In this document: piece after piece, positions 43,150-51,106 of the stretch
Position numbering within the stretch: the first letter of the stretch is position 1
Layout of the letters: each line of letters opens with the position of its first letter
From: Kitasatospora sp. NA04385
GTDB lineage: Bacteria; Actinomycetota; Actinomycetes; Streptomycetales; Streptomycetaceae
Direction: 5' to 3'
Assembly (NCBI RefSeq): GCF_013364235.1
Contig: NZ_CP054919.1
Coordinates: 5,240,267-5,304,266, forward strand
Length of the DNA: 64,000 nucleotides
Notes under the pieces: generated by a model
The model's input: the letters and a program-made list of their open reading frames with translations, nothing else
What the model was told of the DNA's origin: nothing
Databases searched by the model: none
Made by a program: the position numbers and the translations under genes

Positions 43150-44859
43150 ATGTGGGAGCCAGAGAGCCTGACCGAAGCCCTGGTCGACCGGTTCGCCCGG
43201 TCAGCTGCCGACCCGGCGGTCGTCGCGCTCCGCGACACCGACCCCGGCGCCGGTGCGGACACCCTGACCTATGCCGAACTCGACCGCCGGGCCCGGGTGC
43301 TGGCCCGCTGGCTGACCGGGCGGCAGGCCGCCGGCCGGCCCGTCATGGTCGCCCTGGAGACCGGGGCCGACCTGGCCGTCGCCGTGGTCGGCTGCCTGTA
43401 CGCGGGCGCCGTCGCGGTGCCGGTGCCGCCGCCCTCGGCGTCGCCCGCCGCCGCCGAGCGGACCTCCGCGATCGCCCGCGAGAGCGGCGCTCCGGTGGTG
43501 CTGACCGAGGCCAGGCACGCGGCCGACATGTCCCGCGGCCTGTCCGAGGCCGGCCGGGGCCAGGTGCTGTGCCTGGCCGTGGACCGCCCGCTGCCCGAGG
43601 CCGCCGAGGACGCGGACGGCTGGCGGCCGGCCCGGCCGCGGCCCACCGACGTCGCGCTGGTCCAGTACACCTCGGGCACCACCGCGGCCCCGCGCGGCGT
43701 CCAGGTCACCCACGCCAACCTGCTGGCCACCATGGCGGAGATCCAGCGCGCCCTGGGCACCCACCGCGGCACCCGGATCGGCGGCTGGCTGCCCTGCTAC
43801 CACGACCTCGGCCTGATCGGGCAGCTGCTGCACCCGCTGTGGCTGGGCGCCACCGCGGTGCTGATGCCGCCGCGGCTGTTCCTGGCCCGCCCGGCCCGCT
43901 GGCTGCGGGCCATCGACAGCTACGGGGTGACGGTCGCCGCCGCCCCCGACTCGGCGTACGCCCGGTGCGCCGCCGAGGTCACCGACGCGGACCTGGCCGG
44001 ACTCGACCTGTCCCGCTGGGAGCACGCCGTGAACGCCGCCGAGCCGGTGTCCGCGGCCACCGTCGAGGCGTTCACCGCCCGGTTCGCCCCGGCCGGGCTG
44101 CGGCCCGGCGCGATGGTCGCCGGGTACGGCCTCGCCGAGGCCACCTTGCTGGTCAGCACCACCGGCACCGACCCCGTCCGGCTCGCGGCGGGCCTGCCCG
44201 ACGGCGCCCCGCCCGCCCGCCGGGTGGTCAGCTGCGGCCGCCCGCGCGGCGGCGAGGTGCGGATCGTCGACCCGGCCAGCCGCACCGAACTGCCCGACGG
44301 CGCCGAGGGCGAGGTGTGGGTGCGCGGCCCGTCCGTCGCCGCCGGGTACTGGCAGCGGCCGCTGGAGACCGCCGAGGTGTTCGGCGCGGTCACCGCGGCC
44401 GGCGCCCGCGGCTTCCTGCGCACCGGCGACCTCGGCGTGCTGCACGGCGGCGAGCTGTACCTGACCGGGCGGCTCAAGGACACCGTGGTGGTGGCCGGGC
44501 GCAGCGTCCACCCGCAGGAGATGGAGCGCCGGCTGATCGACTGCGGCGAACGCCTGGCCTCCGCCGTGGTGTTCGGCGCGGACGAGCCCGACCGGCTGGT
44601 GGTCGTCCAGGAGGTCCGCCGGCCCGGCCGGGACCGGGCCGCGCTGGCCGCGCTGGCCGCGAAGGTCCGCGGCTGCCTGGCCGAGGAGTTCGACGCCCGC
44701 CCGGCCGGGGTGCTGCTGGTCAGCCCCGGCTCGGTGCGCCGCACCACCAGCGGGAAGGTCCGCCGGTCGATGATGCGCCAGCTCTTCCTGCGCGGCGAAC
44801 TGCGCCCGCTGTACGCCGAGTTGGACGACGGTCTGCTCGTTCCGGAGGTGGTCACGTGA
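43150..44859 (+). CDS. Fatty acyl-AMP ligase (FAAL)
   Basis: 569 aa, the usual length of FAAL enzymes, which adenylate fatty acids and load them on carrier proteins instead of CoA. A3 motif YTSGTTAAPRG at 173-183, WLPCYHDLGLIGQ and MPPRLFLARPARWL are FAAL-type rather than CoA-ligase-type strings; GYGLAEATLLVS and TGDLG follow. The C-terminal lysine is in TTSGKVRRS. ATG 43150 with GGAGG 7 nt upstream is chosen; ATG 43015 would add a 45-residue Arg-rich lead. The stop overlaps the next start (GTGA). Confidence 0.92.
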   Translation: MWEPESLTEALVDRFARSAADPAVVALRDTDPGAGADTLTYAELDRRARVLARWLTGRQAAGRPVMVALETGADLAVAVVGCLYAGAVAVPVPPPSASPAAAERTSAIARESGAPVVLTEARHAADMSRGLSEAGRGQVLCLAVDRPLPEAAEDADGWRPARPRPTDVALVQYTSGTTAAPRGVQVTHANLLATMAEIQRALGTHRGTRIGGWLPCYHDLGLIGQLLHPLWLGATAVLMPPRLFLARPARWLRAIDSYGVTVAAAPDSAYARCAAEVTDADLAGLDLSRWEHAVNAAEPVSAATVEAFTARFAPAGLRPGAMVAGYGLAEATLLVSTTGTDPVRLAAGLPDGAPPARRVVSCGRPRGGEVRIVDPASRTELPDGAEGEVWVRGPSVAAGYWQRPLETAEVFGAVTAAGARGFLRTGDLGVLHGGELYLTGRLKDTVVVAGRSVHPQEMERRLIDCGERLASAVVFGADEPDRLVVVQEVRRPGRDRAALAALAAKVRGCLAEEFDARPAGVLLVSPGSVRRTTSGKVRRSMMRQLFLRGELRPLYAELDDGLLVPEVVT

Positions 44860-46592
44860 ACGCCGTGGAAGCACGGGTCCGGGAGCGGGTCGCCGCCTGG
44901 GAGGAGCGCCTCGGCGACCCCGGCGACCCGGACAACCCGGCCGGGTTCCGGGCCCTGATGCGGGCCGACGAGCGCGCCGAACCCGCCGAGGGCGCCGTCC
45001 GGGTGCTGCACGACGGCGGGTTCGGCGCCGAACTGGTGCCGGTCGAGCTCGGCGGCCGCCTCGACCGCGCCGACACCCTGGCCCGGGTGCTGCGCCCGGT
45101 CTTCCGCCGGGACGTCTCGCTGGGCTTCGGCCACGGCATCACCTCGCTGTTCGCCGCCGCCGCGGTCTGGGCGGCCGGCGACGAGCGGCAGCGCCGCCGG
45201 CTCGCCGCCCTGCTGCTGGACGGCCGGACGGTGGCCATCGCCCACCACGAGCTCGCGCACGGCAACGCCATGTGGCAGGGCCAGTTCACCGCCGCCCCCG
45301 ACGGCGCGGGCTACCGGCTCAACGGCCGCAAGGACGTGGTGATCAACGCCGACCGGGCCGGTGCGGTGGTGGTCTACGCCGCCGTCGCGCCCGAGGCCGG
45401 CGGCAGCCACTCGGTGCTGCTGGTCGACCCCGCCGAGGCCGACCGCGGCCTCGCGGTGCTGCCCCGCCGGGCCAGCACCGGCCTGCGCGGCTGCCACTTC
45501 GCCGGGCTGGAGTTCACCGACCTCGCGGTGTCCGGCGACGCCCGGGTCGGCGCCCCGGGCGAGGGCGTCCGGCTGGCGCTGCGCACCTTCCAGCTCAACC
45601 GCACCCTGATCCCCGCGCTGGTGCTGGCCGCCGCCGACACCGTGCTGCGGGCCGCCGCGGCGGCCACCACCGGACCGGACGGCAGCGGCACCGCCGGACC
45701 GCGCCACCGCGCCCTGCTCGCCGGGGTCCTCGCCGACCTGCTGATGGCCGACGCGACGGCCACCGCCGTGCTGCGCGCCCTGCACCTGCTGCCCGACAGC
45801 GCCCACCTGGGCGCCGCCGCCGTCAAGTACCTGGTGCCCGACCTGCTCCAGGAGGACGTCGAGGAGCTGTCCACCGTGCTCGGCGCCGCCGGGTACGACC
45901 GCGAGGGCGGCCCCGGCAGTCTGCAGAAGCTCTTCCGGGACCTGCCCGCCGCCAGCCTCGGCCACGTCGGCACCGCCGCCTGCCAGGCCGTGCTGATCCC
46001 GCAACTGCCGCTGCTGGCACGGGAGTCCTGGGGCCGGGCGGCCGAACCGCCGGCCGCGCTGTACGCCTTCACCGAGCCGCTGCCGCCGCTCGACCTGGGC
46101 GCCCTCGCGGTGGCCGGCGGCACCGACTTCCTCACCGCCACGCTGACCGCCGCGGCCGGCCGGCTGCGGCGGCGGCCGCCCGCGGGCGAGCTCGGCGCCC
46201 GGCTGGCCGACCTGGCCGGGGCGTTCGCCGCCGAACTCGACGCGCTGCGCACCCGCTGCCTGGAGCTGGCCGCGGACGGCGCCACCACGCTCGCCAGCCC
46301 CGTCTGGTGCGCCCAGGTCGAGCGGTACGCGCTGCTGGCCGCGGCCGGCGCCGTGCTCGGCACCTGGGAGGCCGCCCGCGACGGCGGCGGCTTCCTCGCC
46401 GACCCGGCCTGGCCGGTGCTCGCGCTGACCCGGCTGGCGAGCCGGCTCGGCCTGCCCGGCACCGGCCCGCCGTCGCCCGCGTGCGTGCGGCGGCTGTACG
46501 AGGAGGTGCTCTCCCGGCTGGCCGGCGCCCGCTCCTACGACCTGCACGACACCCCGCTCGCGGAAGGGGGCGCGCCCCGATGGACACCCTGA
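44856..46592 (+). CDS. Acyl-CoA dehydrogenase-like flavoprotein
   Basis: 578 aa, coupled to the FAAL. The N-terminal half follows the acyl-CoA dehydrogenase fold: FGAELVPVELGG, AHHELAHGNAMWQGQF, RLNGRKDVVINADRAGAVVVYA, then a helical domain with FQLNRTLIPALVLAAAD and DVEELSTVLGAAGYDREG. The C-terminal 150 residues are extra and Ala-rich. In FAAL-linked clusters such proteins desaturate the acyl chain on a carrier protein; that role here is inferred from the neighbour. Confidence 0.88.
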   Translation: MNAVEARVRERVAAWEERLGDPGDPDNPAGFRALMRADERAEPAEGAVRVLHDGGFGAELVPVELGGRLDRADTLARVLRPVFRRDVSLGFGHGITSLFAAAAVWAAGDERQRRRLAALLLDGRTVAIAHHELAHGNAMWQGQFTAAPDGAGYRLNGRKDVVINADRAGAVVVYAAVAPEAGGSHSVLLVDPAEADRGLAVLPRRASTGLRGCHFAGLEFTDLAVSGDARVGAPGEGVRLALRTFQLNRTLIPALVLAAADTVLRAAAAATTGPDGSGTAGPRHRALLAGVLADLLMADATATAVLRALHLLPDSAHLGAAAVKYLVPDLLQEDVEELSTVLGAAGYDREGGPGSLQKLFRDLPAASLGHVGTAACQAVLIPQLPLLARESWGRAAEPPAALYAFTEPLPPLDLGALAVAGGTDFLTATLTAAAGRLRRRPPAGELGARLADLAGAFAAELDALRTRCLELAADGATTLASPVWCAQVERYALLAAAGAVLGTWEAARDGGGFLADPAWPVLALTRLASRLGLPGTGPPSPACVRRLYEEVLSRLAGARSYDLHDTPLAEGGAPRWTP

Positions 46593-47434
46593 CCACCGGC
46601 GCCCCGCCCGCCCCGCGGGTGGAGGCGCCGATGCTGATGGCCGGACCGGACGCCCCCTGGCTCCGGGTGCGCCGGGCGATGGCCTGGAGCGGCCACGCCG
46701 TGGTGCACGCCTACACCGACCAGTGGCAGGACGCCGTCCTCGCCGAACCCGACCTGCGGGTGCTGCTCGGCGCCCGCGACTGGCAGCGCCTCACCACCCT
46801 GGAGCGGACCCGCACCCGGGAGCGCTTCGCCGCCTCCCGGCTGCTCGTCCGGTACGCCGCCGGGGCCGCCCTGCACGTCCCCCCGGACGCCGTCGAGCTC
46901 GGCTACAAGCCCGGCGGCCGCCCGTACCTGCGCGGCTGCGACCAGATCGGCGTCAGCATCAGCCACACCCGCGACCTGATCGTGGTCGGCCTCAACCGGC
47001 GCGGCCGGATCGGCGTGGACACCGAGATCGCCGACCGCACGGTCCGCTACCGGGACATGCGCCGCCTGCTGTGCACGCCCGCCGAGCGGCGCTGGCTCGG
47101 CGCCCTGGACGAGCCCGAACAGGAGCGCGAGCTGCTGCGGCTGTGGACCCGCAAGGAGGCGTACACCAAGGCGCTCGGGCAGGGCATGCGGCTGGGCTTC
47201 ACCGAGTTCGGGTTCGACCCGGGCGGCGCGGCCCTGCTCACCCCCCAGGGCCGCAGCGCCGCGCACGGCGAGTGGACCTTCGGCACGCACGAGCTGGAGC
47301 GCGGCTACCTGGTCAGCATCGCCTGCCACGACGCCGGGCACGAGGCCGTCCCGGACACCGCGGTGTCGACCATGCTCGATGAGGGCTTCCTGGGAGAGGT
47401 GGTGAGGTCGCTGGGATCCGGAGGCCGCCCCTGA
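46580..47434 (+). CDS. 4'-phosphopantetheinyl transferase (Sfp type)
   Basis: 284 aa. Transfers phosphopantetheine from CoA to carrier proteins. Metal-binding motif GVDTE with Asp147 and Glu149, and WTRKEAYTKALG with W189, K192 and E193. An upstream YKPGGRPYLRG and SISHT box fit the family. It overlaps the end of the dehydrogenase-like gene by 13 bases. It probably primes the ACP at 59044 and any carrier used by the FAAL; no other carrier gene is in the window. Confidence 0.94.
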   Translation: MDTLTTGAPPAPRVEAPMLMAGPDAPWLRVRRAMAWSGHAVVHAYTDQWQDAVLAEPDLRVLLGARDWQRLTTLERTRTRERFAASRLLVRYAAGAALHVPPDAVELGYKPGGRPYLRGCDQIGVSISHTRDLIVVGLNRRGRIGVDTEIADRTVRYRDMRRLLCTPAERRWLGALDEPEQERELLRLWTRKEAYTKALGQGMRLGFTEFGFDPGGAALLTPQGRSAAHGEWTFGTHELERGYLVSIACHDAGHEAVPDTAVSTMLDEGFLGEVVRSLGSGGRP

Positions 47435-47595
47435 CCGCCGCCCGGCCCCCACCAGCACCGGGCCGCCGCCGCTCTCGAACGGGTGACGGACCGGGGACAT
47501 CCAGGATGCCCGAGTCGGTCTGAATCGCCTCCCGTGCCGATATCGTTCAGCTGATCACTCATCCGGAACGGCGCGAATCACTCACGGGGGCGTCA

Positions 47596-48201
47596 TTGAT
47601 CCGCATTCTCATCGCGGAGGACATGCAAGTGCTCCGCAGAGCCCTGGTCGCTCTGCTGCAGCTGGAACCGGACATCGAGGTGGTGGCGGAACTCGGATCG
47701 GGCGACGAGGTGCTGGCCCGGGCCAAGGAGACCTCGCCGGACGTCGCGGTCCTGGACATCGACCTGCCCGGGGCGGACGGCATCACCGCCGCCGGGCAGC
47801 TGGCCGAGGCGCTGCCGACCTGCCGGACGCTGATCCTCACCAGCCTCGGCCGGCCCGGCAACCTGCGCCGGGCGATGGCCGCGCACGTGGCCGGGTTCCT
47901 GCTCAAGGACATCGAACCCGGCCAACTCGCCGCCGCGATCCGCACGGTGGCCTCCGGCGGCCGGGCCATCGACCCGGCGCTCGCGCTCGCCGCACTGGAC
48001 AGCGACCCGTCCCCGCTCACCACCCGGGAGCGGGAGGTGCTGCGGCTGGCCGCCGACGGCCTGGAGGCCGGGCAGATCGCGGCCAAGCTGTTCCTGTCGG
48101 CCGGCACCGTGCGCAACTACCTGACCACCGTGGTCGGCAAGCTGAACGCCCGCAACCGGGTGGACGCGATCCGGATCGCCCGGGACGCCGACTGGATATG
48201 A
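47596..48201 (+). CDS. NarL/LuxR-family response regulator
   Basis: 201 aa from TTG 47596, with ACGGGGG 6 nt upstream. Receiver domain with phospho-acceptor Asp54 in VLDIDLPG, Thr/Ser site LILTSLG and lysine in FLLKDI; LuxR helix-turn-helix at about 138-195 (LTTREREVLRLAADG, SAGTVRNYLTTVVGKL). Its partner kinase is the convergent gene at 48227-49459, whose 3' end is 25 bases away. Confidence 0.94.
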   Translation: MIRILIAEDMQVLRRALVALLQLEPDIEVVAELGSGDEVLARAKETSPDVAVLDIDLPGADGITAAGQLAEALPTCRTLILTSLGRPGNLRRAMAAHVAGFLLKDIEPGQLAAAIRTVASGGRAIDPALALAALDSDPSPLTTREREVLRLAADGLEAGQIAAKLFLSAGTVRNYLTTVVGKLNARNRVDAIRIARDADWI

Positions 48202-48226
48202 CGGCCCGTGCGGCGTCCGCGGCCGC

Positions 48227-49459
48227 TCAGGCCACCGCGGGCGCCGCCGGCACGGCCGCCGCGCCCTGCCGCCCGCCGCTGCCGGACAGCGCCAGCGTCG
48301 CCGCGTCCAGGTCGATCGCCGCCTCCACCACGAACCACTCCTGGCCCTGCGGCCCGGCGGTCAGCGAACCGCCCAGCTCGCGCACCCGGGTGGCCAGGTT
48401 GCCGATCCCGGAACCGCCCGAGGCGTCCCGCGGGGCGGCCGCCGACTCCGGACCGCCGCGGCCCACGCCGTCGTTGGCCAGCCGGAAGCGGATCGTGCGG
48501 CCGTCGCGGACCGTCGAGATCTCGCAGTGCTCGACCTTGCTGTGCCGGAGCATGTTGGTCAGTCCCTCGCGCAGCACCGTCGCCAGCACCGTCTCCACCT
48601 GCTGCGGCACCAGCCCGAAGTCCAGCCGCACCACCGAGCGCACCCCCAGGGTGGCCAGCATCGCCTTGGCGCTCTCCGCCTCGGCGCTCAGCGACATCTC
48701 CCGGTAGCCGCGGGCCACCGCCCGCACGTCGGAAAGGGCCTGACGGGCCGTCTGCAGGATCTCCGTCAACTCCTGCTGCGCCACGTCCGGCTGACCTGGC
48801 ACCAGGCGGTACGCCAGCTCGCACTTCAGGGTGATCGCGGAGAGGCTGTAGCCGAGCAGGTCGTGCAGGTCCCGGGCGAAGCGCAGCCGCTCCTGCGCCA
48901 CCGCCAGGGTGGCCAGCTCGGCGCGCGAGCGGTGCACCTCGATCACCAGGTCGGTCAGTCGCGAAAGGCCGTACACCACAAGGCCGTTGGTGGTGGTGGC
49001 GACGCTGATGTAGAAGGTCTGGCCGAGCCCGTCGCCGATCCAGAGCATCAGCAGGTTGCTGGCCACCACCACCGCGACGAAGCCGGGCCAGGCGACGGCC
49101 GGGCGCAGCAGCAGGAGCAGCGAGGCGGCCAGGAAGCTCGGCATGCCGATCCACAGCTCGCCCAGGAAGAACATCGGCCCGTAGGTGATCACCGCCTGGA
49201 GGGCTAAGGTGAGCGGCCACCTGCTGGCCAGCGCGGGCGCCAACCTCGGGAAGGAGTGCACCAGTTGGAGGCCCAGCAGGGCGAAGAGCAGGGCCACCGA
49301 ACCGGTCAGCAGCAGGGCGCTCGGATCCAGTGCCAGAATGTAGGCGGTGGCGACTCCGGTATAGCCGAGGAACACCAGGGCGGTGATGGTCACCGCTGCT
49401 TTCGGGGCCAGCTGCCGGCCCCCCGGATCGAGTGCCGGCCACGCCGTCGTCTCGTTCAC
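48227..49459 (-). CDS. Sensor histidine kinase (HisKA_3/NarX type), last gene of the RiPP operon
   Basis: 410 aa from GTG 49459 with GGGGGAG 3-6 nt upstream. Five to six membrane helices in residues 20-155, then the HisKA_3 phospho-acceptor in ARDLHDLLGYSLSAI and an HATPase domain with GLTNMLRHSK, NDGVG and GSGIGNLATRV. Codon 85 is TTA (49205-49207), so it should need bldA tRNA. It lies 56 bases downstream of the SagB-like gene on the same strand, which makes it part of the RiPP operon, while its response regulator is on the other strand. Confidence 0.92.
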   Translation of the reverse strand: MNETTAWPALDPGGRQLAPKAAVTITALVFLGYTGVATAYILALDPSALLLTGSVALLFALLGLQLVHSFPRLAPALASRWPLTLALQAVITYGPMFFLGELWIGMPSFLAASLLLLLRPAVAWPGFVAVVVASNLLMLWIGDGLGQTFYISVATTTNGLVVYGLSRLTDLVIEVHRSRAELATLAVAQERLRFARDLHDLLGYSLSAITLKCELAYRLVPGQPDVAQQELTEILQTARQALSDVRAVARGYREMSLSAEAESAKAMLATLGVRSVVRLDFGLVPQQVETVLATVLREGLTNMLRHSKVEHCEISTVRDGRTIRFRLANDGVGRGGPESAAAPRDASGGSGIGNLATRVRELGGSLTAGPQGQEWFVVEAAIDLDAATLALSGSGGRQGAAAVPAAPAVA

Positions 49460-49515
49460 TGCTCCCCCATGGGACTCGTACGGTTCCCGCTGCCCTCGGA
49501 TCGTACGGGACGGGG

Positions 49516-51060
49516 CTACGCCGTGGGCGGGTCCGCCTCCCGCGGTTTCGTTCCGACCACGAACTCGCCGACGCTGGACTCCACCGGCCAGTCCAGCCCG
49601 AAGGCGCGGGCCGCGGTGTCCGAGTTGCCGGAGGCGAGCGCGCACGGCGCGAGGTCCATCGCGGTGGCCACCAGGTACAGGTTCTGCAGCAGCACGCCGA
49701 CGTCCTTCAGCAGGCTGGTGTAGGCGATCCCGCTGAAGGCGTGGGTGGCCCGCCGGAACCGCGCGGTGATCACCAGCAGCAGCGGCGGCTGCTGCTCGGA
49801 GCCCATCAACGTCCGTGCGGTGGAACGGAGTTCGTCCAGATCGCCGGGCGGGGCGTCGAGCGGCTCCAGCAGGTGGCCGAGCGGGTCGTAGTGGTAGGCG
49901 CCCGGGGCCAGCTCGGTGCCGGGCCCGGCGACCAGGTACAGCTCCAGGCCGTACACCGAGCCCATGCTCGGGTACGGGCGGTCGCTCCAGGCCGCGTCCG
50001 CGCCGTCGCCGCCCGGGCCGGTGCCGGCGCCGGTGCCGGCGCCGCGGGTCCGGCCCGCGCCGGCGCTCTCGCGCACCCGGCAGGCCCGGAACAGCAGTTC
50101 GCCGATCCGGTCCTCGGTCAGCGGCTCCGGGCCGTGGTCGCGGACCGAGCGGCGGCGCTCCAGCACCGAGGTGAACGGCTCGTCCCCGCCGCGCAGTTCC
50201 TCCAGGTCGGGCCGGTACAGGGCGAGCGCCGGCCGGTTGCCGAGCGGCTTGACCACCGGCTCGGCGGGCATCCGGCCCTGGTGCGCGTACGTCGCGCCGA
50301 ACGGGCCGTCGCTGCGGCCCAGCCGGCTGCGCGAGTGCACCAGCAGGTCGTCGGGGGACCAGCCGACCAGCCGCGGGTCGTCGTCCTCGGTGAACCGGGA
50401 CGGCCGGTCCGGGCCGGGCTCCCCGGCGTCCTCGGCGACCACCGCGATCCGGGCGGCCACCAGGTAGCCGATCGCGGTGCGGGCCAGCTCCGGGTCCAGC
50501 CGGGGGCCGCCGGCCTGGGCGGTGCCGTCCAGCATGCCGAGCAGCAGCATCGCCTCCGAGCGGTGCAGCTGCACCCGGTGGTGGGCGAGCGGCGACTCCA
50601 GCCGCAGCCCGCCCTCCGCCCAGCGCATCACGGTGAACCGGGACAGCCGGCACGGCCGGTCCGCGGGCGCCGGGCGCGGTGTGAACCAGGCGCCCCGGGC
50701 CAGCGGCACCACGCTGAGCACCGGCGTGCCGCCGAGCGCCAGCGAGCGCACCAGGCTGCCGCGGATCCGGTCCAGGTCGCGCAGCAGCCTGGTCACCTCC
50801 GCGCCGTGCCCGCCGGGCCGGTCGACCTCCCACAGCCCGGGGAAGCCGGGCAGCACGTTGCTCAGCGAGACCGGCCCCAGCGTCATCCGCTCCAGGGCCT
50901 GCCGCAGCGCCGGGTCCGGGTCCTCGAACACCACGGTGCCCCAACGGTCGTGGACGGTCAGCGAGGCCTGCCCGTCGTCACTCTCCACCAACGTGTCCTC
51001 GCGCAGCGACCAGAGTTCGCTGAGCTGTGGAGCTACCAGGTTGTCGATACGCATAGCCAT
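49516..51060 (-). CDS. SagB-type (nitroreductase-family) azoline dehydrogenase
   Basis: 514 aa from ATG 51060; ATG 51054 is also possible. The C-terminal 215 residues have the SagB/nitroreductase pattern: ERRRSVRDHGPEPLTEDRI near residue 300, PYPSMGSVYGLELYLVA, AYHYDPLGH and IAYTSLLKDVGVLLQNLYLVATAM. The first 290 residues form an extra domain common in actinobacterial RiPP dehydrogenases. FMN-dependent oxidation of azolines made by the upstream cyclodehydratase to azoles is the expected role. It starts 46 bases after the YcaO stop. Confidence 0.9.
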   Translation of the reverse strand: MAMRIDNLVAPQLSELWSLREDTLVESDDGQASLTVHDRWGTVVFEDPDPALRQALERMTLGPVSLSNVLPGFPGLWEVDRPGGHGAEVTRLLRDLDRIRGSLVRSLALGGTPVLSVVPLARGAWFTPRPAPADRPCRLSRFTVMRWAEGGLRLESPLAHHRVQLHRSEAMLLLGMLDGTAQAGGPRLDPELARTAIGYLVAARIAVVAEDAGEPGPDRPSRFTEDDDPRLVGWSPDDLLVHSRSRLGRSDGPFGATYAHQGRMPAEPVVKPLGNRPALALYRPDLEELRGGDEPFTSVLERRRSVRDHGPEPLTEDRIGELLFRACRVRESAGAGRTRGAGTGAGTGPGGDGADAAWSDRPYPSMGSVYGLELYLVAGPGTELAPGAYHYDPLGHLLEPLDAPPGDLDELRSTARTLMGSEQQPPLLLVITARFRRATHAFSGIAYTSLLKDVGVLLQNLYLVATAMDLAPCALASGNSDTAARAFGLDWPVESSVGEFVVGTKPREADPPTA

Positions 51061-51106
51061 CCAGGCGCGGTCCGCGCCAGGTCCGGACGAGCACGGGTGA
51101 GTGCGG

